From Cohnella lupini (lineage in GTDB: Bacteria; Bacillota; Bacilli; Paenibacillales; Paenibacillaceae), in assembly GCF_003386205.1 (NCBI RefSeq), contig NZ_QRDY01000005.1, positions 301,549-365,548 on the forward strand: a stretch of DNA of 64,000 bases, in the 5' to 3' direction. The notes beneath the pieces are model-generated. The model worked only from the letters and a program-made list of their open reading frames with translations, did not search any database and was not told the DNA's origin. The translations under genes were made by a program, and so were the position numbers. How positions within the stretch are numbered: position 1 is the first letter of the stretch; the number at the start of each line of letters is the position of its first letter. Below, in pieces: positions 27,714 through 37,304 of this stretch.

Positions 27714-28598
27714 TTAGAATTCCAGTTTGTCCCTTGCAATGAAACGTTGAATGAGAAAGGAGATTAAGAGACATTCCACGATAAAGATAACGGCAATGGC
27801 CGTTCCTTTACCGAATTCCGATGTATCGAATGCTGTATAGTACATCTGATAGACGACCGTCCTGGACGTATCGCCGGGTCCGCCCGCCGTCATGACGCGT
27901 ACATGCGAATAGAATGCCATCGAGCCCAAGGTGGACAAGATTAATACGTATTTGATTACGTTTTGGAGCAAGGGTATCGTTATTCTCAGGCAGACCTGAA
28001 CGAAATTGGCTCCGTCGATCAGTGCTGCTTCATAGTAGCTTTTAGGGATCGTTTTGATTCCCGTATAAAATAACATGGCGTTTAGTCCGATATATTGCCA
28101 TAAAAAAACAAGCCCGATGCTGGGCATTACGGTTTTCTTCTCCGTTAACCAGGAGTGGGTCCACGACTCTAAACCGATCGATTTCAATATGGAGTTAAAC
28201 AAACCCCAATTCGGCTCGTAGAACGCCAACCATATTTGCGAAACGACCGTAACCGACAAAATAGCGGGAAACATGGCTGCCGACTTAAAAAACCGACGAA
28301 GCTTCGGAGTTTGAACTTCCATAAAAAGCGCGAGCATCATGGAAAGGGGAATCCCTAGCAACAAGGAAATACCTACAATTAGGTAAGTATTCTTATGTGC
28401 CGTCCAGAAAGAAGGAGAAGCGATGACATCCCTGTAATTATCCAAACCGACGAAACCCATACTCCTGAAACCGTCATGCTTCTGCAAACTCATCCAAATT
28501 TCCGGTAATAGCGGGTAAACGCAAAATACGGTAAACAATAGCAATGCAGGCGAAGCAAACACAAATATGGACGTCTTCGTGCTGAAATACTTGTTCAT
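27714..28598 (-). CDS. Carbohydrate ABC permease (LacF/AraP-type half)
   Basis: A 294-residue CUT1 permease with six spans. The ATG at 28598 is 6 bp after GGTGGAG; the upstream GTG at 28610 lies inside that region. The EAA loop is YEAALIDGANFVQVCLRITI, and the periplasmic-side sequence MTAGGPGDTSRTVVYQMY is typical of the MalF-like half. It pairs with the downstream permease 14 bp away. Confidence 0.92.
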   Translation of the reverse strand: MNKYFSTKTSIFVFASPALLLFTVFCVYPLLPEIWMSLQKHDGFRSMGFVGLDNYRDVIASPSFWTAHKNTYLIVGISLLLGIPLSMMLALFMEVQTPKLRRFFKSAAMFPAILSVTVVSQIWLAFYEPNWGLFNSILKSIGLESWTHSWLTEKKTVMPSIGLVFLWQYIGLNAMLFYTGIKTIPKSYYEAALIDGANFVQVCLRITIPLLQNVIKYVLILSTLGSMAFYSHVRVMTAGGPGDTSRTVVYQMYYTAFDTSEFGKGTAIAVIFIVECLLISFLIQRFIARDKLEF

Positions 28599-28630
28599 GG
28601 CGCTCTCCACCGTCTGTTTTTATTATCGAA

Positions 28631-28657
28631 TCCCCCCGGGTTGAAGCTCCGAGGGGA
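28631..28657 (-). promoter_or_regulatory. Intercistronic hairpin between binding protein and permease genes
   Basis: On the minus strand TCCCCTCGG pairs with the C/G-rich CCCGGGGGGA across an 8-base loop. No clear T-run follows. It occupies the same operon position as the hairpins at 20159, 39039 and 58164. Confidence 0.55.
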
Positions 28658-28682
28658 TACCGACCGTCGTTTAATCGAATGA

Positions 28683-30053
28683 CTAATTATCGAACCAAGT
28701 ATTCTCGCTCCAGATCTTGCCCATAGCCGCGATGAATTTATCGGTTGAATATTCGCCCGTCAACAAATTCGCTCCTTGGCTCGACATCTCTGCCGAAGTC
28801 CGCGCGTCTAATGAGTTAAGAGCCAATGAAGCTATTTTGTTAGGAATAGGATTATACCAGTCGACGAACTTCTGCATAAGAGGACTTCTTTCCGATGCTT
28901 CGTTACCCGTGTTCAAAGAAATCGGCGCTCCGGTGGATTCGAAGTACAGCGCATCCGCCATGGCTAGGTACTCGGCTAACTTAACCGCCTCTTCGGGATG
29001 TTTGGTTTTTGCGCTAACCGCATATCCGTTCAGCGGAGAGCCCCAGAACTGTACATTTTGAGTAGGGTCGTATTTATCGCTTGCGCTCGGGAACGGGAAG
29101 AAATCGACCGATTCGTCTTTCGCCAGATTCGGCAGCTCCCAAGTGAACATCCAGAGCATAGCCGCTCTTTTGGAAGTAAACATCTCCATGGCCGGACCAT
29201 AATCCAGATTGGCAATTCCATCGGGGAATACGCCTTCCTTGGCTAGTTGCTCGATACGCGCAACCCCTGCTTTGACCGATGGATTGTTGAAATCGGTCTT
29301 GTTGCTGACGAGGTCGGACATCGCCTGCGGGTCTCCGATTTGAATCATCTGCTGCAGCATGAAGAGCTTCGGTCCCCAACCGTCTTTGCCCGGAGTAACT
29401 GCAGGGACCATATCTTTGCTTTTAAGCGTTTTCGAAATTTGGATCAGTTCGTCGAACGTTGTCGGCACTTTCACGCCTGCTTGCTCGAACATGTCTTTGT
29501 GATAGAAAATGACCGGGGTGAAATACGTGTCAGCGCCGGATGATAAACTGTAAATCTTCCCATCGACATGCTTTAATGCGTCGGGAACCGAATACTTGCC
29601 CAAGAAACCGTCAGTCGTAATGTGCGAAGTTAAATCCAAGATGCTGCCCGTGCTTTTCAATGGCGTAAAGTAGCCTGCGTCGTTCCAGAATACGTCCGGC
29701 ATATCGCCGGAAGAGTTTAGCGTTTTCAATTTGTTCGCCATATCTTCGCCGCCGCCGCCCGGCTCGAATTCGACTTCAAGGTTAGGAAACGCGCTAGCGA
29801 TGTTCGGTTTAATGAACTTCTCCATAATGTTGTTGCGATTCTCGTCGGTCGTGATCGTAATGACTCTCATTTTGATCTTTTCTTCGTTCGAAGCGCTTTC
29901 AACGTTCCCTGCCGAGCTCTCCATGCTCGCGGCAGGGGTTGTCGAATCGGACGGTTGATTCGACGCGGATTCATTCCCGTTGCCGCATGCCGCCGAAACT
30001 AAGAGAGTTCCGGTCAAGAGAACCGTACCCATTACCTTTGATGCCTTTACCAT
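28683..30053 (-). CDS. Extracellular sugar-binding lipoprotein (CUT1 SBP)
   Basis: A 456-residue binding protein. The signal peptide ends in lipobox VSAAC, giving a lipid-anchored protein, followed by a low-complexity N/S/T/A linker. The body has the family-1 SBP pattern: VEFEPGGGGEDMANKLKTL near the N-terminal lobe, PVIFYHKDMFEQAGVKVPTT and FTSKRAAMLWMFTWELPNL. AGGGGG lies before the ATG. It heads the SBP-permease-permease operon and is preceded on the same strand by its two-component genes. A cre-like site and box I lie in the leader. Ligand unknown. Confidence 0.91.
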   Translation of the reverse strand: MVKASKVMGTVLLTGTLLVSAACGNGNESASNQPSDSTTPAASMESSAGNVESASNEEKIKMRVITITTDENRNNIMEKFIKPNIASAFPNLEVEFEPGGGGEDMANKLKTLNSSGDMPDVFWNDAGYFTPLKSTGSILDLTSHITTDGFLGKYSVPDALKHVDGKIYSLSSGADTYFTPVIFYHKDMFEQAGVKVPTTFDELIQISKTLKSKDMVPAVTPGKDGWGPKLFMLQQMIQIGDPQAMSDLVSNKTDFNNPSVKAGVARIEQLAKEGVFPDGIANLDYGPAMEMFTSKRAAMLWMFTWELPNLAKDESVDFFPFPSASDKYDPTQNVQFWGSPLNGYAVSAKTKHPEEAVKLAEYLAMADALYFESTGAPISLNTGNEASERSPLMQKFVDWYNPIPNKIASLALNSLDARTSAEMSSQGANLLTGEYSTDKFIAAMGKIWSENTWFDN

Positions 30054-30099
30054 TCTTATACCCCCTATTATTATAAATACCAGGCCGACTTCAATTTGT

Positions 30100-30113
30100 T
30101 GAAAGCGGTGTCA
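30100..30113 (-). promoter_or_regulatory. Weak cre-like site
   Basis: TGAAAGCGGTGTCA (plus strand) fits the cre consensus at 12 of 14 positions, between box I and the binding-protein ATG. Its position matches the other cre sites here, but the match is the poorest of the set. Confidence 0.4.
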
Positions 30114-30142
30114 ACCCTGGGTAAATTGTACGAATTCCCGCT

Positions 30143-30178
30143 ATTTAAGTACAGAGAGTATTCTCGGACGAGAAGGAA
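30143..30178 (-). promoter_or_regulatory. Conserved promoter box I, copy 2
   Basis: Partner of 26722-26756: CAGAGA-TATTCTC-G-CG-G-AAGGAA is common to both on the plus strand. It lies 90 bp upstream of the binding-protein ATG and 45 bp downstream of the YesN-type gene's stop. Confidence 0.55.
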
Positions 30179-30222
30179 AATTAACGGAGATTATGCAACA
30201 AAAATAAAGCGGCTCGTTTTAC

Positions 30223-31830
30223 CTATCTGGAATTGTTCACGTACTTGCTAGGGGTGATTCCTATAACCTTTTTGAAGCATTTACTGAAATAATTAGCATC
30301 CGCGTACCCCACTTGAATGGCGACAACTTGGATGATCTTCTCTCCTTGATCGAATAGCTCCTTCGCCTTAGCGATTCGAAATTCAGTCAGATAGTCATTG
30401 ATCGTAAGAGAGGTTTCCTTCTTGAACACATAGCAAAGATGGTTGTAATTCATGTGCACGCTCTTCGCGATATCTTCGATCCCCAACTCTTCATCGATGT
30501 AATGCCTTCGAATATACGACTTCACCTCATCTATGATCTTCACCGCTCTATTTTGTTTTCTGCCATGCGTATGAGTCATAACTTTCAGAATCAAGGCACT
30601 GACTCCGCTCTCAAGTTGGCTCAATGTGTTCATTCGTTGTATGTACTGCAACATATCCGGCTGTTCCTCATTCTGAAAAACATCTTCAAGGGTCAGCGAC
30701 GCCTCGGCCAAAAACTCGATGCAGGTCGATAGGATTTCGAGTCCGGCCACGAGCAGCATCTCCATGGTTGCATTCTTGGTGCGAACATCTTGAAAAAAAG
30801 AGGCCAGCCACTCCTCCGTCTCGGAAAGGTTCCCAATACGCATGCACATCAGCAGGCTGCTTCTCTTTTCCACGGAGAACAAACTAACGTTCATTCTCGA
30901 TTCGGTGATCATCGAATGAACGATGACCTGATTTCCTCCCGAAACGAACCGGTGTTTCAAAGCGAATAAAGCTTCTTTATGGGAAAGCGAAATCGAATCG
31001 ACGCCCGGGTAACCGCTACCGATTCCGACCGTTATCGTACACGCCATGTTTTGATGGACCGATAGGCGAATCTCTTCGCAAAGGGCCTTTATACGATCAT
31101 ACGAACCGTCAGGAGAGCCGACAATCATGACCAACCTATCGTTGTGATCATAATAATAAGCATAAGGAAAAGTATTTTGAATAATCTCTTGCGCGATATC
31201 TTGAATGGAAAGAGCGAGGTTTGACTTGCCCTCTCCTGAACTAACGCCTTCTATCGAATCAATGTCGATAACGACTACCGCAAAGTACGGAGAATTCAAG
31301 TCGATACCCAAAACCTCCAACCTCTCCTTGGCGGATGTCGCGCCTAGGGTTCCGTTGCCCTGAAGCCATTCGTTTAACAGTCGATCCTTTAATACGGGCA
31401 AATTCTCTTTAACCTGCTTTTTCAAATTTTCCAGCTGCAGACGTTCGGACCGCTCCTTCAGGATCAGCTCTTTGATGTCATGTAAGGCGCTTTGAAGGTC
31501 CTCCTCGTTGATCGGCTTGAGCACATAATGATTTACGCCTAATTGCATGGCTTGCTTGGCGTACACGAATTCGCTATGACCGGTTAATATGATGAATTTC
31601 GTTTCCTTCTCCCGCCGTTTGGCGTTCTGAATGAACTCTATTCCATCCATGATGGGCATATTAATATCGACCAGGACGACATCCGGTTCAACTTCGGGCA
31701 ATAACGCCAACGCTTCTTCTCCGTTCTTTGCTTCTCCCGCGATTTGAAAGCCGGATTCCTCCCAAGGCAATGTAACTTTCAATGCCTGTCGAAAATAATA
31801 TTCGTCATCGACTATCAAGACCTTGAACAT
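30223..31830 (-). CDS. YesN-type response regulator (REC plus AraC HTH)
   Basis: A 535-residue regulator. The REC domain has VLIVDDEY, phospho-acceptor D55 in VVLVDINMP and the lysine in YVLKPINEED. A long linker domain follows, then an AraC-type double HTH (VHMNYNHLCYVFKKETSLTI, VGYADANYFSKCFKKVIG). AGGAGGGATGAC precedes the ATG, 1 bp after the kinase stop, so translation is probably coupled. It is the best candidate to bind box I and activate the importer and the beta-helix/ricin gene. Confidence 0.9.
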   Translation of the reverse strand: MFKVLIVDDEYYFRQALKVTLPWEESGFQIAGEAKNGEEALALLPEVEPDVVLVDINMPIMDGIEFIQNAKRREKETKFIILTGHSEFVYAKQAMQLGVNHYVLKPINEEDLQSALHDIKELILKERSERLQLENLKKQVKENLPVLKDRLLNEWLQGNGTLGATSAKERLEVLGIDLNSPYFAVVVIDIDSIEGVSSGEGKSNLALSIQDIAQEIIQNTFPYAYYYDHNDRLVMIVGSPDGSYDRIKALCEEIRLSVHQNMACTITVGIGSGYPGVDSISLSHKEALFALKHRFVSGGNQVIVHSMITESRMNVSLFSVEKRSSLLMCMRIGNLSETEEWLASFFQDVRTKNATMEMLLVAGLEILSTCIEFLAEASLTLEDVFQNEEQPDMLQYIQRMNTLSQLESGVSALILKVMTHTHGRKQNRAVKIIDEVKSYIRRHYIDEELGIEDIAKSVHMNYNHLCYVFKKETSLTINDYLTEFRIAKAKELFDQGEKIIQVVAIQVGYADANYFSKCFKKVIGITPSKYVNNSR

Positions 31831-31831
31831 G

Positions 31832-33640
31832 TCATCCCTCCTGTGGAACTAGCAATGGCAGTCGAATGATAACCTTGGTATAAACGCCTAATACGCTTTC
31901 TATTTCTAAGCCGTACTTATATCCGTACAGCATGACGATTCGATTATGAACGCTTCTTGCCCCAAACCCGCTGCCGACTCCGTCGCCGGCAACCTCCTTT
32001 AGAATAGCCTTTGTTTGAATCTCGTCCATTCCCGCGCCATTATCGTAAATTTCGATTCGCACGTCCTCGCCGCAACGCCTCCCGGTAATCCGCAATAAAC
32101 CTTTTTCCTTATTCATCTTCAGACCATGATAGATAGCATTTTCAACGATGGGCTGCAGCGTTAGCTTCGGGATGGAGTACGGCATGATTTCCTCGTCGAT
32201 ATCCATGGCATACTCCATATACTCCACGTACCGCAATTGCTGGATTTCCAGATAGCTTTCCGTTAAGAGCATCTCTTCCCTGATCGAAATCATGTCGTGT
32301 CCTTTACTTAGCGAAATCTTATAGAAATTGGCCATGTATTTCGCCGCGGATATCGCTTCCGTTTTCATATCTAGCTTAATAAGAGATACGATTGTTTCAA
32401 CCGTATTATATAAAAAATGAGGTTTCACTTGGGATTGCAAGAGTTTAAACTCGATTTCGGCTTTCGTCCTCTGTTTCTCCACGTTCTCCGCCATAAGAAC
32501 TTCTATTCTGTCCATTAAGTTATTGAAGCCTTCGCTTAAATATCCGATTTCGTCCGTGGATTGATAAGAGCTTCTGATGTCGAGCTCCCCCGTCCGGATT
32601 TTTCTGATCGTCTTGGAAAGCTGGAATATAGGCCTGGTAATAGAACGGGACAATCGAAAAGAAACGGCCAACGCGACTAACAGGCATACAATGCCGATAC
32701 GAATGATGAGTTGGTTAATTTCCTTACGTTCTACCGTTATTTCATCAACGGGTACTACGCTTACGATCGACCAATGCAAAGGTTCGAAAAGGTGGGAGGA
32801 AACAAGAACCTTCCGTGCTCCGCTCCCCTGAATAAAGTTGTTATTCTCTTGAAAAGATTCGGGATTCGAAACGGATGTTACTTCTTTAAAGTCCTGATAC
32901 AGGTTGGATTTATTCCGGGAAGAAATAATTTTCCCGTTGCGATCGAGAATGTAAAACTCTCCTCCCTTGTAATTGATTTCGCTTTCATAAATCGACGCGA
33001 TAACCGTTTCTTTAATGTATAGGAAAACTCTTCCGATCGTTTTTCCGGTATCCTTGTGAATGACCGTCTTAGATACCGCAAATACGTTATCTTCCCCTTC
33101 GTATAGGAATCTGAATTTAATTAACCCTGTCCAGGCCGGTAAAAGGGTACGGTCGGAGGTTTCGTTAAAGGAGCCGAATACGCGGGCCGCGAACCGATTA
33201 TCGGCAAAACCGACGTCGACCCATTGATCGCTGGCGGTGAGAATGCTTGCCGCTTTGATTTTCGTGTTCGGTTCTACGATATTGCTAATCGTCTCCGACA
33301 GCGTTTTGTTCATCGAAAGATTATTTAAACCTTCGACCGGCTTATAATCAACCATTTTTTTCGATAAAAAGTCGTTGTACAGAACGCTTTGCAATCTGAA
33401 GTCGCTTGCCAATATCTTCGAATAGTCTTCTACGGAAAACAACAAGGTTTGTAAATTATTGTCGATGAGGACGAGTTCCCGCGATGAATTGTTAACCGCT
33501 TTCTCGATAATCGCCTTTTGCGAGACGATATTGGCGAAGATAGCCAGAATAGAAATGGAAATAACGATAATTAAGATATTGGATATGAATATTTTGTTTT
33601 TAATGGAGATGCCGCTTAAATATCTTGATATCACTCTCAT
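31832..33640 (-). CDS. YesM-type sensor histidine kinase
   Basis: A 602-residue membrane kinase. The first transmembrane helix is at about 18-40, a large extracellular sensor (dCache-like) follows with DRNGKIISSRNKS, and a second helix lies near 310-330. Then come HAMP (RPIFQLSKTIRKIRTGELDI), the His_kinase domain with QSQVKPHFLYNTVETIVSL and HATPase_c with NAIYHGLKM and DNGAGMDEIQ. Note VKPHFLYN rather than the more common INPHFLYN. AGAAAGGAA precedes the ATG. It is the first gene of a probable kinase-regulator-importer operon. Confidence 0.9.
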   Translation of the reverse strand: MRVISRYLSGISIKNKIFISNILIIVISISILAIFANIVSQKAIIEKAVNNSSRELVLIDNNLQTLLFSVEDYSKILASDFRLQSVLYNDFLSKKMVDYKPVEGLNNLSMNKTLSETISNIVEPNTKIKAASILTASDQWVDVGFADNRFAARVFGSFNETSDRTLLPAWTGLIKFRFLYEGEDNVFAVSKTVIHKDTGKTIGRVFLYIKETVIASIYESEINYKGGEFYILDRNGKIISSRNKSNLYQDFKEVTSVSNPESFQENNNFIQGSGARKVLVSSHLFEPLHWSIVSVVPVDEITVERKEINQLIIRIGIVCLLVALAVSFRLSRSITRPIFQLSKTIRKIRTGELDIRSSYQSTDEIGYLSEGFNNLMDRIEVLMAENVEKQRTKAEIEFKLLQSQVKPHFLYNTVETIVSLIKLDMKTEAISAAKYMANFYKISLSKGHDMISIREEMLLTESYLEIQQLRYVEYMEYAMDIDEEIMPYSIPKLTLQPIVENAIYHGLKMNKEKGLLRITGRRCGEDVRIEIYDNGAGMDEIQTKAILKEVAGDGVGSGFGARSVHNRIVMLYGYKYGLEIESVLGVYTKVIIRLPLLVPQEG

Positions 33641-33671
33641 TCATTTCCTTTCTGCCCTATTTCAATATGTC

Positions 33672-33729
33672 AAAAGGATGTCCCCTACCATGTGAATCTG
33701 CCTGAGCAGGCTCACAGGGGACATCCTTG
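33672..33729 (-). terminator. Terminator of the GH95-like gene
   Basis: Perfect 13-bp outer arms (33674-33686 and 33716-33728, AAGGATGTCCCCT) with a second small hairpin (GCCTG..CAGGC) in the loop. On the minus strand a T-run follows. It separates this operon from the downstream kinase gene. Confidence 0.8.
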
Positions 33730-33777
33730 TATCATACATTATTTTCTATAAAAAAACGCTTCCATAGTTAACGCATA

Positions 33778-36700
33778 TTACTGCAATTGGATGTAATCGA
33801 GGTTAATCCAGCCGGTATCCCCGGAGTCGTATTTGTAGGCAATCGTATTGGTGCCGGCGTTTAATGTCAATGCATCGGTTTGATTCCCCCACGTATCCCA
33901 GTTCGCCAGCCTTGCGAAGCTTGCTTGCTTGATCTTGATGCCGTTGACGTAAATACTGACCGTTGAAGCGTTGTTCTGCGCGTTGGCGTATCGTGCTAGT
34001 ACGTTATAACTGCCGCCGCTCTGCACGTTGACGCTGAAGGTCGTCGTTGCTCCCGAAGTCCAGTAGCCGTCGACGAAGCCCGTTCCCGTGTAGCCGGGAT
34101 GATCCGTATTAACTTTGGCCCCGCCCGAAAGCTGCGCCGATTCCGCTTCGAACTTAACGGGAACCAGAGCAATATTGTCGAGATTAATCCAACCCGTATC
34201 GCCGGAATCGTATTTGTAGGCAATCGTATTCGTCCCGGCGTTAAGCGTCACCACTTCCGATTGAGTGCCCCACGTATCCCAGTTCGCTAGTCTCGGGAAG
34301 CTGGATTGTTTGATTTTCGTCCCGTTCACGTAAAGGCTTACGATTGACGGATTGTTCTGCGCGTTCGCGTATCGAGCGGTCACGCGATAGCTGCCCGCGG
34401 TCGCTGCGTTCACGCTAAAGGTCGCGGTTGCACCGGAATTCCAATAACCGTCGACGAAACCAGATCCCGTATATCCCGAATGATCATTGTTGACTTTCGC
34501 GCCGCCCGACAATTGAGCGCTTTCCGCTTCGTACGCGCCCGTGCCTGTGCCCGAACCATCCAAGGCGGAACTTCTATACTGATCCGGAGTCGTTCCCGGT
34601 CTGACCAGCACGATGGTTTCCCCTGCCGTGGTGTTAAAGCTAAGCAAGGAACCGGAAAGCGTCTGGCTCTGCACGCCGTTTCGATACAGCACGACATTCG
34701 TTGACCATGGGTTTCTGACGCGGGCCGTATTTCCAAGCTTCGATTCGATTTCGACATACTGGATATCCCCCGATTTCATGGAGGAGGAAACCTCGAAACC
34801 GTCTTTGGCAAGCAGCTTGTATTTGGCATCCCATGCCGTTGGCCATGCCGGGAATACGCGTATCACCGGATCTCCGACGGGCGTCGGGCTAAGGCTTTGA
34901 CTAAACGCTTCCTGAATCGCGGCGGCAAACGTTCCGTAGCCTTCCGCGGAGTAATAATCTCCTTGGTCGAACAGCAGGTTCGGGTACACTCCGTTCGTGC
35001 TGAACACGCCGTACTGCGTATTTAAAATCTCGTCCATATCTTGCGCCCGCCCAAGTTTTGCGGCGTCCACGTGAAAGCGGCTGGATCCGTTCCTATCGAT
35101 GAGCTGATTTTGAACTTGATTGAAGTATCCCGGAGAATGAAGATAAGTATTAAGAGCGATTGCCCAATCCCCGTTATCCAGGCCCTGATCCCTCGTTTCC
35201 AAATTCAGCACGTCATACTTTTCAAGCATCTTGAAGATCGGGCTTTCCGTTCCGTGCAGATCCCTAATAAAATAGGAAGGCTGCAGCCCCTGCGCCCAAG
35301 CGGGCTGGGTAGTCGCGAGTTGAGAAGCGAGCGACGAATTCGTACTCCCCGCCCACAGGGCGCCAGTGTCCGTTCGCAACGGATATCTCGCGAGATTATC
35401 GCGGCGATCCACCCATTGCGGGCGCAAATTGGCGTCGACACCGAGCAGGGTTGAAGCTTCTACTACAGCCGCAAAGACGCCCCTAGCCATGGCCAAATCG
35501 TCGATGACGTCTTTACCGGCCCAAATATGCTCGTGAAGATTCGTATTGTAGAAATGATATTTTCCGTCCGCCTCTTTCCTTAAACCTTCATAAGTGCGGT
35601 AAAGCTCAGCAGCGCCTTTGATAAAGGGATAGGCTTCATCCCGCAACCAATCCAGATCTTTAGTGTAATGATAGATTTGCCAGTAATACTCCGCGGTTTC
35701 CTGCGTAGCCATCATGGTATGGGATACATAACTCGCTTGGTTATTAGCGCCGAATATGTTCCAATTCCATACCGGGAGGAAACGATTTCTCTCCATCGTC
35801 ATATTAGTGAAGTCTTGCGAACGCGTGTTAGTATTGAAATTGTAATATTGCTGTACGGAAGCGGCAATATTGCTCGGCAACGTTTCCCAGCCAAGGATGC
35901 CGGCCGTCTCGCCGATAAATATCCCCTCGCTGCCCCACATCTGATCTGCGGCGGTTACATATTGCGAATAGCCTCTCTCCCGCATTTTAAACATCGGATC
36001 CATCAATTCCATATGATTGGCCGCGATCAAAGGCTGATACAAGGAATCCTGGTTCCAGTTCCAATAAAAGCTTCCCCAGTCCCGCCGATCCTCCTCGCCG
36101 ATCCAAATCCCGCCGTTATACTTGGAGGGAAAGTTGCCTCTGTTGGAAATGGCGGCCAAATACATGTAATAATTGCGTCGTTGTTCAAAATCCTTCTTCG
36201 TAGGCAAATAGATGTATGACTTATCCCAGAAGTTGCTCCACCATCCCTGACCGGAAGCATATATGCTGCTATAAGCCGGGGAGTTCACCGCGTTCGCGAT
36301 TGCGTTGGCTTTCACGTTCACCGATTGACTCAAGGTGGAGTCTCCCCCGATGATGACCGTGAAGGTGCCGCTTTGCGCGGGCAAATTGAGTCGAAGCGCT
36401 TGGCGAGAGCCAACCGTGCTACTCGTAACCGATGAAACGTTCCTGCCTTGCACGGTTGCCGCAACAGCCGTGCGGTTGTAATGATTATTAACCGTTATGC
36501 CCGTACTGCTCGGTTCCTGGATTACTTGTTCCAGTACTACCGTCTTATTATCTGAGTGCGTGGTTAGCGTGGAGACCGCGGAATGAGGCCCCCATACTTG
36601 GTTCGCGGTGCGCAGCATGGCCAGATCGACGGTGATCGCTTTAGGCGTCGCGCGATTATCCGTGATTTGGATCGCGATGGCATCCGAATTCATATTCGCG

Positions 36701-37200
36701 ATGACATTGATGGCGACTCCGGTCCCGTTAATGCTCAATTTGCCGTCATACAAGGATAACCGTTGCGCCGTTGCGTTGTTAAAGACCGTATCCGCCCCTA
36801 AACCGACATGGACGCGTCCCAAAGCCCCGCCGCCCGAATTCGTATGATCCTTGGAAACGGAGGAGGCATCGTTGAACATGAAAGAATCCGTGTGATTCAG
36901 CTGCATGACAAGCGTATTGCCGTTGCTCTGCCAAACGGGCCCGCCGAATCTGCCGTTCGCCACGGGCATTCCTTGGGTGCCGCTCGTAATCATGCCGGTG
37001 TAAGTCAGATCGGACCGACCAATCAGCTCGCTATAATTCGGATTAAATACGGGGGTTACCGGATTGCTGAACTCCGGTAAGACAGGAGCTAGCGCAGGCG
37101 TGATTTCCGCTCGAGCTTGTCTCGGAATTATTGTAAGCGTTTGCAAAACCGTGAGAAAAAGAAGCGTAATCATCGTAATTTGCCATTTTCTCGTTTTCAT
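33778..37200 (-). CDS. Secreted GH95-like (alpha/alpha)6 glycosidase with two CBM35-like modules
   Basis: A 1140-residue exported enzyme; the signal peptide ends near RQARA. Residues ~60-330 form a beta-sandwich (GMPVANGRFGGPVWQ is the GH95-like opening). About 330-760 is a helical (alpha/alpha)6 barrel (GGIWIGEEDRRDWGSFYWNW, FLPVWNWNIFGANNQASY), and ~760-880 a C-terminal beta-sandwich. Two near-identical CBM35-like modules follow (891-1017 and 1018-1140), each opening with EAESAQLSGGAKVN and ending in DSGDTGWINLD. GH95 members cleave alpha-L-fucosides or alpha-L-galactosides; the assignment here is by architecture. A perfect cre site lies inside the signal-peptide codons. It is probably the last gene of the 39090-40463 importer operon. 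Confidence 0.78.
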   Translation of the reverse strand: MKTRKWQITMITLLFLTVLQTLTIIPRQARAEITPALAPVLPEFSNPVTPVFNPNYSELIGRSDLTYTGMITSGTQGMPVANGRFGGPVWQSNGNTLVMQLNHTDSFMFNDASSVSKDHTNSGGGALGRVHVGLGADTVFNNATAQRLSLYDGKLSINGTGVAINVIANMNSDAIAIQITDNRATPKAITVDLAMLRTANQVWGPHSAVSTLTTHSDNKTVVLEQVIQEPSSTGITVNNHYNRTAVAATVQGRNVSSVTSSTVGSRQALRLNLPAQSGTFTVIIGGDSTLSQSVNVKANAIANAVNSPAYSSIYASGQGWWSNFWDKSYIYLPTKKDFEQRRNYYMYLAAISNRGNFPSKYNGGIWIGEEDRRDWGSFYWNWNQDSLYQPLIAANHMELMDPMFKMRERGYSQYVTAADQMWGSEGIFIGETAGILGWETLPSNIAASVQQYYNFNTNTRSQDFTNMTMERNRFLPVWNWNIFGANNQASYVSHTMMATQETAEYYWQIYHYTKDLDWLRDEAYPFIKGAAELYRTYEGLRKEADGKYHFYNTNLHEHIWAGKDVIDDLAMARGVFAAVVEASTLLGVDANLRPQWVDRRDNLARYPLRTDTGALWAGSTNSSLASQLATTQPAWAQGLQPSYFIRDLHGTESPIFKMLEKYDVLNLETRDQGLDNGDWAIALNTYLHSPGYFNQVQNQLIDRNGSSRFHVDAAKLGRAQDMDEILNTQYGVFSTNGVYPNLLFDQGDYYSAEGYGTFAAAIQEAFSQSLSPTPVGDPVIRVFPAWPTAWDAKYKLLAKDGFEVSSSMKSGDIQYVEIESKLGNTARVRNPWSTNVVLYRNGVQSQTLSGSLLSFNTTAGETIVLVRPGTTPDQYRSSALDGSGTGTGAYEAESAQLSGGAKVNNDHSGYTGSGFVDGYWNSGATATFSVNAATAGSYRVTARYANAQNNPSIVSLYVNGTKIKQSSFPRLANWDTWGTQSEVVTLNAGTNTIAYKYDSGDTGWINLDNIALVPVKFEAESAQLSGGAKVNTDHPGYTGTGFVDGYWTSGATTTFSVNVQSGGSYNVLARYANAQNNASTVSIYVNGIKIKQASFARLANWDTWGNQTDALTLNAGTNTIAYKYDSGDTGWINLDYIQLQ
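33781..34149 (-). repeat. CBM35-like module repeat, copy 1
   Basis: Codes for the last 123 residues of the GH95-like protein. One of four modules in the window (others at 34150-34530, 48728-49096, 49097-49477) that share long near-identical stretches such as VSIYVNG.KIKQ and LANWDTWGNQT. Confidence 0.8.
34150..34530 (-). repeat. CBM35-like module repeat, copy 2
   Basis: First CBM35-like module of the GH95-like protein. At the DNA level it closely resembles 49097-49477 in the other secreted enzyme, suggesting a recent module exchange. Confidence 0.8.
37132..37145 (+). promoter_or_regulatory. Perfect cre site inside the GH95-like coding sequence
   Basis: TGTAAGCGTTTGCA matches the cre consensus at all 14 positions. 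It lies 55-68 bases into the gene, over codons of the signal peptide, where CcpA could act as a roadblock. Confidence 0.7.
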
Positions 37201-37304
37201 TTCTTCATATTACCTCCTCAAATTGGATTGCTTTGCCTCTCTTACCGAAGCCCTTCGGAAAAATCACCCCCTCTCCCTAATGTAATGTCGATCGCGGAAC
37301 GAAT

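Noticed and set aside
29888..29901. Cre-like sequence inside the 28683-30053 gene
   Set aside because: TGAAAGCGCTTCGA fits fairly well, but it lies ~150 bases into the coding sequence, away from any start or promoter, and may be chance.
37245..37258. Small hairpin CCGAAGCCCTTCGG upstream of the GH95-like gene
   Set aside because: Too short a stem and no T-run, so it does not qualify as a terminator between the permease and GH95-like genes.
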